Of a stretch of 64,000 bases of DNA, positions 16,100 through 24,231 are shown one piece after another. The notes beneath the pieces are model-generated. The model was given only the letters and a program-made list of their open reading frames with translations, was not told the origin of the DNA and made no database searches. Position numbers and translations under genes: made by a program. The number at the start of each line of letters is the position of its first letter. Within the stretch, counting starts at the first letter, position 1. Source of the stretch: Geomobilibacter sp964432205 (GTDB taxonomy: Bacteria; Desulfobacterota; Desulfuromonadia; Geobacterales; DSM-12255); contig CAYSMK010000024.1 in the NCBI GenBank assembly GCA_964432205.1, forward strand, positions 1 through 64,000, in the 5' to 3' direction.

Positions 16100-18067
16100 A
16101 TGGCAGGCGACACCAGAAAATCGACCGTAGCAAAGAGCCGGTGGTTACCGTTGTCACTCGGCTTGTTCGGAATGTTCCTCCCCCTTCTCCCAGCCGCCGC
16201 ACAGGAAGCGGTACGGATCGAAAACTCCACGGTTGAGAAGGCGGAAAACAATGCCAACAATGAGCTGCTCCTGTTCTGGGAAGAGAAGGATCTCTATGTT
16301 GAGAGCGCCACGCGGGTCGAGAAGGCGCTCTCCCAGACAGCTGAAAACATCTCCGTGGTGACGGCCAAGGATATCGAGCAGATGAACGCCCACACCGTGG
16401 CCGAGGTCCTGAAACGGGTGCCGGGGCTCTTTGTCGATACCCTGGTACAGGACTTCGGGAGCATCTCGTCCATCTCGATCCAGGGATCCGAGCCGCGGCA
16501 CGTGCTGGTGCTCCTGGACGGCGTGACCTGGAACCTCCTTGGCGAGGGGACGGCTGAGACCTCCACCATCCCGGTCAGGATCATCGACCGGATCGAGATC
16601 GTCAAGGGGCCGGCCTCGTCGGCCTGGGGATCGGCCCTGGGAGGGGTGGTCAACATCATCACCAAGGGGAGCGGCGACACCGCCGTGCCGAAGGGGACAC
16701 TCAGCGTCTCCTACGGTGAAAAGGACAGCCAGGACTACGGCGCCGAACTGTCCGGCAAGGGGGGACCGGTTGGCTACTATCTCCAGGCCGGACGACAGAA
16801 GTCGGACGGGCTGCGCAAGGACCGGGCCTTCGACAACGACTCCCTCTACGGCAAGGTGAGCATCGCCCCGAGCCGGGACCTGAACCTGCAGTTCACCGTA
16901 GGCTACAGCGACCCGGAGGAGAAGACCGGGGACCTCGCGGTCACTCCTCAGCTCTCGTTCAGAGGGAAGACGCGGCTCTCCACCCTGCACGCCACCGGCA
17001 GCCTCGACTACCGCCTGGCGCCGGAATGGTCGGTGAAAGGGTCGGCCTTTGCCCTGCGGCAGCGGTTCGACAACCCGAACCACTTCATTGTCCCCAGCGA
17101 GCTGTTCAAGGAGCTGGTAATGGAGGAGCGGACCGTGGGGGGGAGCCTCAGGCTTGCCTACAGCGGGGCCAGCCAGAGCGCGGTGGTCGGCATGGACGCG
17201 AGCCGCGGCACCAGTGACCAGACAACCATCTACGGCCCCTTCTTTCAGGGCAGGGGGGCGCCGGCCAGCGAATCGTTCAGTCCGAGCATCACCAAGTGGG
17301 CCCTCTTTGCCAACGACACCCTCAGCTACGGCAGGCTGGCCGTCACCCCGGGTATCCGCCTCGACCACAACAACGTGAGCGGCTATTTCGTCAGCCCGAG
17401 CCTGGGGCTGGCCTACGAACTGGGGGAACGGACCGTGGCCAGGGCCTCGGTGGCCAGGGGGTTCACCTCACCGCCGCTCGGCTGGACCTCCATCGGCGGC
17501 ATCTTTGCCACCCCCAACCCCTCCCTGGGCGCGGAACGGGTCTTGTCGTACCAGGCCGGGCTGGAATCAGGGGTGACCGACTATCTCAACCTGAAGGGAA
17601 CCCTCTTCAGGCATGACATGACCGATGAAATCGCTACCGATGTTTCGCCGCCAGCCAACATCGGCAGCGTGACCCGCCAGGGGTTCGAACTGGAGGCGGA
17701 GACCGCGCCGTTTCACAACCTCACCCTGCGGGCCGCCCACGCCTACGTCAACATCGACCGCCATAGCGACCCTGAGGCCCGGGTCCAGTACAGCTACCAG
17801 GCCGGCATCAAGTACGACGACCGGCAGTCGCTCATGGCCCAACTGTCCGGCACCTACATCTGGTGGAACCTGCCGGCCAGCAGGCTCGCCAAGTATAATA
17901 CCTTTATCTGGGACGCAAACCTGAGCAAGCGGTTCCCTGTTGCCGGTACGACAAGCACCGAGCTCTTCCTGACGGTCCACAACCTCTTTAGCAGTGCCAA
18001 CTACACCATGGAGGTCTATCCCAATCCCGGCCGGTGGTTCGAGGGTGGGGTCAGGGTCAGGTTCTGA
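16100..18067 (+). CDS. TonB-dependent outer-membrane receptor (BtuB/CirA-like)
   Basis: 655 residues. A signal peptide with hydrophobic core WLPLSLGLFGMFLPLLPAAA ends near residue 35. The plug domain spans about 65-180, with NISVVTAKDIEQMNAHTVAE, VLKRVPGLFVD, DRIEIVKGPASSAWGSALGG and VVNIITK. The C-terminal beta-barrel ends in VRVRF, the usual terminal aromatic signature. A TonB box is not obvious near the N-terminus; the LLFWEEKDLYVESATR stretch occupies that place. The substrate is unknown. The gene is followed after 12 bases by a periplasmic binding protein, so the pair may import or sense the same ligand. No TonB, ExbB or ABC permease genes are nearby. Confidence 0.92.
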   Translation: MAGDTRKSTVAKSRWLPLSLGLFGMFLPLLPAAAQEAVRIENSTVEKAENNANNELLLFWEEKDLYVESATRVEKALSQTAENISVVTAKDIEQMNAHTVAEVLKRVPGLFVDTLVQDFGSISSISIQGSEPRHVLVLLDGVTWNLLGEGTAETSTIPVRIIDRIEIVKGPASSAWGSALGGVVNIITKGSGDTAVPKGTLSVSYGEKDSQDYGAELSGKGGPVGYYLQAGRQKSDGLRKDRAFDNDSLYGKVSIAPSRDLNLQFTVGYSDPEEKTGDLAVTPQLSFRGKTRLSTLHATGSLDYRLAPEWSVKGSAFALRQRFDNPNHFIVPSELFKELVMEERTVGGSLRLAYSGASQSAVVGMDASRGTSDQTTIYGPFFQGRGAPASESFSPSITKWALFANDTLSYGRLAVTPGIRLDHNNVSGYFVSPSLGLAYELGERTVARASVARGFTSPPLGWTSIGGIFATPNPSLGAERVLSYQAGLESGVTDYLNLKGTLFRHDMTDEIATDVSPPANIGSVTRQGFELEAETAPFHNLTLRAAHAYVNIDRHSDPEARVQYSYQAGIKYDDRQSLMAQLSGTYIWWNLPASRLAKYNTFIWDANLSKRFPVAGTTSTELFLTVHNLFSSANYTMEVYPNPGRWFEGGVRVRF

Positions 18068-18079
18068 TCAGAGATTGCC

Positions 18080-18961
18080 ATGAAGCGTACCTATACTGTC
18101 ATTTTGCTGCTGTTTGCTACCCTCGTCTCCGCCCTACAACCCTGCCGGTCGGAGGCGGCCGAGGTCATCGTTGTCGGCGATACCCAGCTGAAGCCGGTGG
18201 TGGAGATCATCGCCGGAATCAGAAAGACCCTCGATGCCTCGCTGAAGGCCTACTCGCCGGCAGAGGTGAAGGGGCGTCTGGCCCAGCTGGTGGAGAAGGA
18301 AAACGTCAAGGTCGTGATCACCCTCGGCAGGGAGGCGATGAACGAGGCCCTGCATCTGCCGCCGACGACACCGGTGATCTTCGACCTAGTCGTCACCCCG
18401 CCTCCGTTCAACAGGCCGAACACGACCGGTTTCTACATGGCCACCCCGGTCAGGGAGTATGCCGAGCTGATCAAGAACCACCTGCACGCCATCAAGCAGG
18501 TGGCAGTGGTGGGGAGCCGCGACCAGTTGCGGCTGCTCGTGAGGGACGAGTCTCCCCAGGTCTCGTCCTACAGCGTCCGGAGCCCTTCGGACCTGGTCAG
18601 CACCGTGAACAGGCTCGATACCGCCGACGCCATCCTGCTCCTGCCCGATGTCTCCCTGCTGACCGCGTCGGCCATGGAGGAGACCTATCTCCTCTCCTTC
18701 AGGAAGGGGATTCCGCTGCTGGGGATCTCGGAGCGGCACGTCAAGGAGGGGGCACTCCTTGCCCTGGTGGTCGATCCGGTCAATGTGGGGAAACAGATCG
18801 GCGAGTATGCAACCAGGGCGGTCAAGGGGGGCAGTGTGGGACAGATACCACCGTCCCCCCCGAGGAAGTTCGAACTGTACGTAAATACGAGTACGGCCCG
18901 GAAGATGGGGATACCGATCCCGAACGAAGTGATCCGGATGGCCAAGCGGGTCTATCAATAG
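18080..18961 (+). CDS. Periplasmic ABC-type substrate-binding protein (PF04392-like), orphan
   Basis: 293 residues. A signal peptide (to about residue 27, ending SEAAE) precedes a two-lobed binding protein of the DUF534/TrpX-like group: VIVVGDTQLKPVVEIIAGIR, VKVVITLGREAMNEAL, TPVIFDLVVTPP, HAIKQVAVVGSRDQLRLL, AILLLPDVSLLT and GIPLLGISERHVKEGALLAL. No permease or ATPase gene is adjacent. It is clearly paralogous to the protein at 20978-21934, sharing most of these blocks. It forms an operon with the TonB receptor and ends at a strong terminator. The ligand is unknown; such lone proteins often feed a sensor kinase. Confidence 0.85.
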   Translation: MKRTYTVILLLFATLVSALQPCRSEAAEVIVVGDTQLKPVVEIIAGIRKTLDASLKAYSPAEVKGRLAQLVEKENVKVVITLGREAMNEALHLPPTTPVIFDLVVTPPPFNRPNTTGFYMATPVREYAELIKNHLHAIKQVAVVGSRDQLRLLVRDESPQVSSYSVRSPSDLVSTVNRLDTADAILLLPDVSLLTASAMEETYLLSFRKGIPLLGISERHVKEGALLALVVDPVNVGKQIGEYATRAVKGGSVGQIPPSPPRKFELYVNTSTARKMGIPIPNEVIRMAKRVYQ

Positions 18962-18984
18962 CAATACCGTTGCCGGTTAAGATA

Positions 18985-19018
18985 AAAGAGCTCCGTGGGC
19001 CTGCCCACGGAGCTCTTT
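18985..19018. terminator. Bidirectional intrinsic terminator
   Basis: A perfect 16-base stem (AAAGAGCTCCGTGGGC with its complement) around a 2-base centre, with A and T tracts on the two sides. It lies between the convergent binding-protein and maturase genes and can serve both. Confidence 0.92.
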
Positions 19019-19061
19019 GTTTAGATGACCGACTTACCGCTACCCCCTCGAACGATCACCC

Positions 19062-20363
19062 CTATTTCTTCCTCGAAGGCTGATAGCGCAGGTCCTGCCG
19101 GATAATCGCTTCCAGCGTGGCGTCCAGCAGTTCCCGGCGGCAATCGACCGCGTCGATGGCGCCGTTGCGCAGCAGGGTCATCTGGCGGCAACCGCCGAAG
19201 CAAAGCGGCAGATAGGCACAGTCCAGGCATTCGTCGCCCTTCCAGACATCAAGGTTGTGGCTGGCGCGGTAGTCTGCGATCCCCTCAGCGATGGTGCCGA
19301 TCCTGAGTTCGTCGTACGCCATGAAGGCCGGGCACTTGTAGAGGGAGCCGTCGTAGTTGATGACCAGATCGTTGTCGAATTCGACGATACAGGCGGCAAT
19401 CCGCGGCTTGGGCGCCCGGAACCCTCGCCTGAGCGTCTCCTCCCGCAGGAAGAGCGACGCCTCCTGCAGCCAGGGGGCGTAGTCGCAGGCGCAGTCGGAG
19501 CTGAAATCCGCGACAACCCGCTGTCCCGACTTGGGGATGACCGGCGCAAAGAGGACGGTGTGGACCCGGTCCGGGGTGATACCGAGCTCCAGGAGATGGT
19601 CCAGGAGGGGGGGGAACTGCCGGTAGTTGTCGCGGGTGAAGTTTCCGCTCAGCTGCAGCGGCACCAGGTCGCAGACCTCGGTGACGTTCCTGACGATGGC
19701 GTCGAAGCTACCAAAGCCGGAGGCAAAGGGGCGGCTCCGGTCGTGGAGCTCCCTTGGGCCGTCCAGGGTGACCCTGGCCCCGGTTAGGCCCAGCGGGACC
19801 AACTCCTCCGCCACCCGCCGGTTCAGGAGGGTGCCGTTGGTGACCAGGGTGAAGCTGAAATCTACCGACTGCGCCAGGGCGGCTGCCTGCAGGCGGCCGG
19901 AAATCTCCTTGATGAGCGGCAGGGAGAGGAGCGGCTCGCCGCCGTAGAAGGCGAGCTTGACGCTCCGCCCCAGGTCGATCTGGTCGCGCCGGATCGCCGT
20001 CACCACCAGGTCCGCCGTGTCCGCGTCCATGTAGTGACGGCCCCGGAAGCTCTCTTCGTAGCAGTAGCCGCAGGCCAGGTTGCAGTCGAGGTTCAGCACC
20101 ACGATGCCGTTGAAGCTGCGGCGTTCGAGGTTGGCCGTGACGAAGAGATCCCGCATCGCTGCCCGTTCCGCGGCCGGGTCCGGGACCAGGAAGCCGAGAC
20201 GGGCCAGGGTCTCCCCCTCCGTCCCGGCCAGCTCTGCTGCCCGGGCGGCCCGCAGGGTGGCGTCGCTCACCTGAACGACAGCCGACCGCGTGGTGGAGTA
20301 GAGGAGGTTCTGCCCCGGCCGTTCGGGACAGGGGTAGCATTTCAGGTAGCGCGACAGGTACAT
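19062..20363 (-). CDS. Radical SAM peptide maturase, geopeptide type, with SPASM-like C-terminus
   Basis: 433 residues. The radical SAM cluster motif CNLACGYCYEE is near residue 95, followed by KLAFYGGEPLL, FTLVTNGTLLN and VTLDGPRELHD. The C-terminal region carries further Cys clusters (DCACDY, YKCPAF, DECLDCAYLPLCFGGCRQM), as in SPASM maturases that bind auxiliary 4Fe-4S clusters. The N-terminus MYLSRYLKCYPCPE is typical of the geopeptide maturases described by TIGRFAM models in Geobacter. I start at this Met; the upstream in-frame codons read through the terminator hairpin. It should modify the Cys-containing precursor encoded just upstream, by thioether or another radical chemistry. The exact modification is unknown. 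Confidence 0.85.
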   Translation of the reverse strand: MYLSRYLKCYPCPERPGQNLLYSTTRSAVVQVSDATLRAARAAELAGTEGETLARLGFLVPDPAAERAAMRDLFVTANLERRSFNGIVVLNLDCNLACGYCYEESFRGRHYMDADTADLVVTAIRRDQIDLGRSVKLAFYGGEPLLSLPLIKEISGRLQAAALAQSVDFSFTLVTNGTLLNRRVAEELVPLGLTGARVTLDGPRELHDRSRPFASGFGSFDAIVRNVTEVCDLVPLQLSGNFTRDNYRQFPPLLDHLLELGITPDRVHTVLFAPVIPKSGQRVVADFSSDCACDYAPWLQEASLFLREETLRRGFRAPKPRIAACIVEFDNDLVINYDGSLYKCPAFMAYDELRIGTIAEGIADYRASHNLDVWKGDECLDCAYLPLCFGGCRQMTLLRNGAIDAVDCRRELLDATLEAIIRQDLRYQPSRKK

Positions 20364-20381
20364 GGCGATTCCCCAATAAAA

Positions 20382-20405
20382 AAGGGGAGCATCTCGTCTC
20401 CCCTT
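20382..20405 (-). terminator. Terminator-like hairpin between precursor and maturase
   Basis: The 8-base arms AAGGGGAG and CTCCCCTT enclose an 8-base loop. On the minus strand the stem is followed by TTTTATT. Its position between the peptide and enzyme genes suggests partial termination that yields more precursor mRNA than enzyme mRNA. Confidence 0.8.
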
Positions 20406-20436
20406 CTCTTCTCTTTCTATACTCAAATCGGGATTA

Positions 20437-20541
20437 TTACATCAAGACCCCAAGGGTGTTAAAACAGCACCCCTGAAGCCCCTCCACGAGCACTTCTGCC
20501 CCCTCTTCCAACACTACCAGCTCGTCATCGAACAGTTCCAT
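20437..20541 (-). CDS. Geopeptide-type RiPP precursor, 34 residues
   Basis: This tiny gene has an ATG at 20539-20541, 7 bases after AGGAGG, and stops at a double TAA. The acidic leader (MELFDDELVVLEEGAEVLVE) is rich in Glu, Asp, Val and Leu. The short C-terminal core contains GLQGCCFNTLGVLM with adjacent Cys residues. A ribosome binding site this good, the acidic leader with a Cys core, and a radical SAM/SPASM enzyme 73 bases downstream make it a convincing precursor. I assign it to the geopeptide family from memory of that family's pairing in Geobacter. No protease or exporter gene is adjacent. The product's role is unknown. Confidence 0.82.
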   Translation of the reverse strand: MELFDDELVVLEEGAEVLVEGLQGCCFNTLGVLM

Positions 20542-20977
20542 GTCGCTATCCTCCTTTCATCGATATTCCCCTAAGGGATTCTTGTGCCGTAACGGCTTCG
20601 GGAATCACTAACACCCGGACGAAAACGGGAGTCTCCACTGTCTTATCGTTCAGGAGCACGCACACATAATGTCTTAGAACAGGGTTCTCATGTTTAATGT
20701 GAAGTTTATATATTATTCGGACAGTATGATGTCAAGCAGAAATTCTGCTAAATACTGATAATTTATATTACAAATTACTAACCAATATTATTTGCAACAG
20801 TAACACACCATAAACAGTCCCTGTCACTCAGTGACCGTTATGCACTGACATTGTCACTCTTTAATTATAGCGATCAATTTTACTATAGATTAAGCATTGA
20901 CTAACCAATCAAATCTGTGTACAGATTACTGAAATTATAGAAGATTGTTTTATCATACCGACTCACCACTTTATTAA
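20542..20977. other. AT-rich divergent regulatory region
   Basis: 436 bases between the precursor gene (minus) and the second binding-protein gene (plus), much richer in A and T than its neighbours from about 20690 onward. It must hold divergent promoters. I cannot single out convincing -35/-10 pairs, and I see no gene. Confidence 0.6.
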
Positions 20978-21934
20978 TTGCACCTAATTACAAAAAAACA
21001 ACATCAAGCTACCTACAGTAAGTATCTTCGTTTTAATATGCCTTATATTATGACCACAAGACCTGCCGTAGAAATCCTCATATACCTCACAACCTTTTTA
21101 TGTGTCGGTCTGGCAGTTACCTGCGAGGCAGCAGACGTTCTCGTGGTCGGGGATTCCCAACTCAAACCTGTTGTGGAGATAATCTCGGGGATCAGAAAGT
21201 CGCTGGATGCATCCGTAAAGACCTATTCACCAACGGCGGCAAAAGGGCATCTCAAGGGGCTGGTTGAAGCCGAAGGGGCAAAAGTCGTCGTGGCCCTCGG
21301 CAGGGAGGCGATGATTGAGGCAATGGCGCTCCCCGCGAACATTCCGGTTATCTACGATCTGGTCGTCACTCCTCCCCAGGTCAGCAGACCGAACACGACA
21401 GGTTTTTATATGGCGACGCCGGTCAGGGAATACGGCGATCTGATCAGAAGGCATCTTCAGTCCATCCGTAAGGTGGCGGTTATCGGTAACAACGAGCAGT
21501 TGCTTCTCCTGGCAAAGGACGAACCGCAGCTGGCAATACCCTACAGTGCGAGAACCCCTTTTGAATTCGTAACAATCGTCAAGCAGCTCGACGCCACGGG
21601 CGCCATACTGCTGTTGCCTGACGCCTCCCTGTTGACGGCTGCCGCCATGGAAGAGGCGTACCTCCTTTCGTTCAGGAAAAACATCCCACTCCTGGGAATC
21701 TCGGAACGGCATGTCAAAGAGGGGGCACTCCTCGCCCTGGTGGTCGATCCGGTCAATGTGGGGAGACAGATCGCCGAATCAGCTTCCAAGGCGATCAGGC
21801 ATGGCAGCCTGGGCCAGCCCCCCCCTTCGCCCCCCAGAAAATTCGATCTCTATCTGAATACCGGCACGGCACGGAAAATGGGGATACACCTCCCCGACGA
21901 CTTCATCAGGATGGCCAAAAGGGTATATCCATGA
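20978..21934 (+). CDS. Periplasmic substrate-binding protein (PF04392-like), paralog of 18080-18961, coupled to a kinase
   Basis: 318 residues from the first Met; the true start may be the Met at 21038 or 21050, since the signal peptide (IYLTTFLCVGLAVTCEAAD) begins only near residue 35. The mature part shares long blocks with the protein at 18080: LVVGDSQLKPVVEIISGIRK, VALGREAMIEAM, YDLVVTPPQVSRPNTTGFYM, LLGISERHVKEGALLALVVD and ARKMGI. Its stop overlaps the start of the hybrid kinase by four bases. This makes it the likely ligand-sensing partner of that kinase rather than a transporter subunit. The ligand is unknown. Confidence 0.83.
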   Translation: MHLITKKQHQATYSKYLRFNMPYIMTTRPAVEILIYLTTFLCVGLAVTCEAADVLVVGDSQLKPVVEIISGIRKSLDASVKTYSPTAAKGHLKGLVEAEGAKVVVALGREAMIEAMALPANIPVIYDLVVTPPQVSRPNTTGFYMATPVREYGDLIRRHLQSIRKVAVIGNNEQLLLLAKDEPQLAIPYSARTPFEFVTIVKQLDATGAILLLPDASLLTAAAMEEAYLLSFRKNIPLLGISERHVKEGALLALVVDPVNVGRQIAESASKAIRHGSLGQPPPSPPRKFDLYLNTGTARKMGIHLPDDFIRMAKRVYP

Positions 21935-24231
21935 AAATGACGTTCAGGATGAAGGCGCTGGTGTTCATCATACCGCTCCTCGTTGTCATTTCCCTCGTGT
22001 ATACCTATGAATCGATCAAGACCGAAAAGAACATCATCCGCAAGGAGATCATCAAGAGAGCGGAAACCATTACGACACTGGCAACCAAGACCGGCGAACT
22101 GCCGATTCTTTCAGGAAATGCCGAGCTGTTGAAGGGAACCGTTTCCTTTCTGAGAGCCAACTCCGAAGCATCATCCGTTACCTTCTACGACCGATCGTTA
22201 CAGATTCTCATTCACGACGGCCCCGCCATTTACGGCAGCCTTCCGAAATTATCCGCCAATCAGCCCATATCCATGATCGAAGAAGCGAATGCATTCGTTT
22301 TTTTCGCCCCGATATTCACCTTGAGAACCAAAGAGGATTTTCAGCTATTTGATTCAGCCGACAATGTTCCTCAGGTTAAGGAGCATATCGGCTGGATCAG
22401 GATCGGATTTTCAAAGTCCCCCATGAGAGTGTACGAAAAGCAGATCGTCACACGGGGACTGCTGCTTGCGTGCCTGTTCACCAGTGCCAGCGGCATTCTC
22501 GCCTTCCTTCTCATCAGCATGGCCACCAGACCGCTGGCAAGAATCGTCACCGTCGCCCACGGCATTGCCCACGGGGATTTGAGCCAGGAAATAAACATCT
22601 ACCAGCAGGATGAGATCGGCGCCCTGGCCGAGGCCTTTCGGGCCATGAAAAATGCCATCCGCCAGGTACTGCAGGAGACAAACGGACTGATCATCGCGGT
22701 TCAAACCGGCAAACTGCATGTCCGGGGCAATGCTGATGCCTTTGAGGGGGGCTGGCGAGAATTAGTTAAAGGCGTCAACGATCTGACCGATTCCTTTGCC
22801 AAGGCAAATGAGGAACTGCAGGAATCCAAGGAGGCGGCTGAGGCGGCAAATCAAGCCAAGAGCGAATTCCTTGCCAACATGAGTCACGAATTGCGCACCC
22901 CTCTCAACGCGATTCTCGGTTATGCGCAACTTCTCAAACGCGGAGAGAACCTGAATGAGACGCAGCATCAGCAGTTGGAAATACTCAGGTCCAGCGGGGA
23001 GCATCTCCTCTTGCTGATCAACGATATCCTGGACATGGGTAAGATTGAGGCACAGAAGATGGTGATAGAGGATGTGCCATTCGATCTTTCTGCCCTGCTC
23101 CGTCAGGTTTACGATATCACCAGGGTAAGGGCCGACGAAAAGGGTTTGGATTTTCAGTACGAGACCGTCACCACGCTCCCGGCGAACGTTCGGGGTGATG
23201 AACGCAAACTCAAACAAATTTTGCTGAATTTCCTAAGTAATGCGATAAAGTATACCCGCCAGGGAACTGTCACCATGCGGGCGAGCTATGATCAGAGCGA
23301 AGCGGGACTCTTTCGTTGCGAGATAACGGACACCGGCATCGGGATATCTCACGAAAAACTGGAATCAATTTTTGAACCGTTCACCCAGCTTGCGGTCAGC
23401 AGGCAGGTGCGGGAAGGAACCGGCCTGGGGTTGTCCATCACGAAACGCCTGGTCAGCCTCATGCAGGGCAAGGTGGGAGTCGAGAGCACGCCGGGGTCGG
23501 GAAGCACATTTTGGGTGGAATTGCTGTTGCCGGCAGCATCTAAGGCCGATAGCGCCGAGGAAGGGTCTGAACTGATCACGGTGGGCTATCGTGGTGAACG
23601 GAAACGTATTTTGATCGTGGATGATAATGCGACCAACAGCTCGATGCTGGCCTCGTTTCTCGAACCATTGGGATTTGCGGTCATGACCGCGGAAAACGGC
23701 TACGAAGCATTGCAGAATACGGTAACACACCAACCGGACCTGGTGCTTCTCGACCTGATAATGCCCGAAATGGATGGCTTGGCCGTGGCAAGAGAAATCA
23801 GGCAGCAACCGGCATTGGATACAACCAGGATAATCGGTGTCTCGGCAACAGTCATGGACAGTGCGCACAACGACGCTTTTATCGATTCCTGCGATGCGTT
23901 CGTAGCAAAGCCGATCCGCCTGGAGTCGCTCCTGAAAAGCATTCAGTCGCAACTGGGGATCGAGCTCGAAACTGCACTGCCGGGTGTGGCGGCGGCCGAC
24001 ACATTGAATGAACATGCTGAAGCTGTGGTGGTGCCGCCTCATGACAAAATTCAGGAACTTTATGAACTGGCCATGTTGGGGGATATGAGAAAGATTCAGA
24101 CATGGGCCTCAACCCTGGAAGAATCTGACGACCGTTACCTTCCCTTCGCAACCACGTTGCGTGAACTTGCCGGCGGATTCAAGGCAAAAGCAATCATGGA
24201 GTTGGCAAAACAACACAGGAGAGCACCATGA
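21931..24231 (+). CDS. Hybrid sensor histidine kinase / response regulator
   Basis: 766 residues. A first transmembrane helix (about 8-25) and a second (about 177-200) enclose a periplasmic domain of some 150 residues. HAMP follows (RPLARIVTVAHGIAHGDLS), then a linker, then HisKA with phospho-acceptor His 319 in MSHELRTPLNAILGYAQLL. HATPase has NFLSNAIKYT, DTGIGI and GTGLGLSI. A receiver domain (about 555-675) has phospho-acceptor Asp 608 in LVLLDLIMPEMDG. The last 80 residues are a short helical tail. It is coupled to the binding protein upstream and to the receiver-kinase downstream, so the three genes form one sensory chain. Confidence 0.93.
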   Translation: MKMTFRMKALVFIIPLLVVISLVYTYESIKTEKNIIRKEIIKRAETITTLATKTGELPILSGNAELLKGTVSFLRANSEASSVTFYDRSLQILIHDGPAIYGSLPKLSANQPISMIEEANAFVFFAPIFTLRTKEDFQLFDSADNVPQVKEHIGWIRIGFSKSPMRVYEKQIVTRGLLLACLFTSASGILAFLLISMATRPLARIVTVAHGIAHGDLSQEINIYQQDEIGALAEAFRAMKNAIRQVLQETNGLIIAVQTGKLHVRGNADAFEGGWRELVKGVNDLTDSFAKANEELQESKEAAEAANQAKSEFLANMSHELRTPLNAILGYAQLLKRGENLNETQHQQLEILRSSGEHLLLLINDILDMGKIEAQKMVIEDVPFDLSALLRQVYDITRVRADEKGLDFQYETVTTLPANVRGDERKLKQILLNFLSNAIKYTRQGTVTMRASYDQSEAGLFRCEITDTGIGISHEKLESIFEPFTQLAVSRQVREGTGLGLSITKRLVSLMQGKVGVESTPGSGSTFWVELLLPAASKADSAEEGSELITVGYRGERKRILIVDDNATNSSMLASFLEPLGFAVMTAENGYEALQNTVTHQPDLVLLDLIMPEMDGLAVAREIRQQPALDTTRIIGVSATVMDSAHNDAFIDSCDAFVAKPIRLESLLKSIQSQLGIELETALPGVAAADTLNEHAEAVVVPPHDKIQELYELAMLGDMRKIQTWASTLEESDDRYLPFATTLRELAGGFKAKAIMELAKQHRRAP

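Noticed and set aside
18080..18961. A complete ABC transporter with the PF04392-like protein
   Set aside because: No permease or ATPase gene is found on either side of this gene or its paralog.
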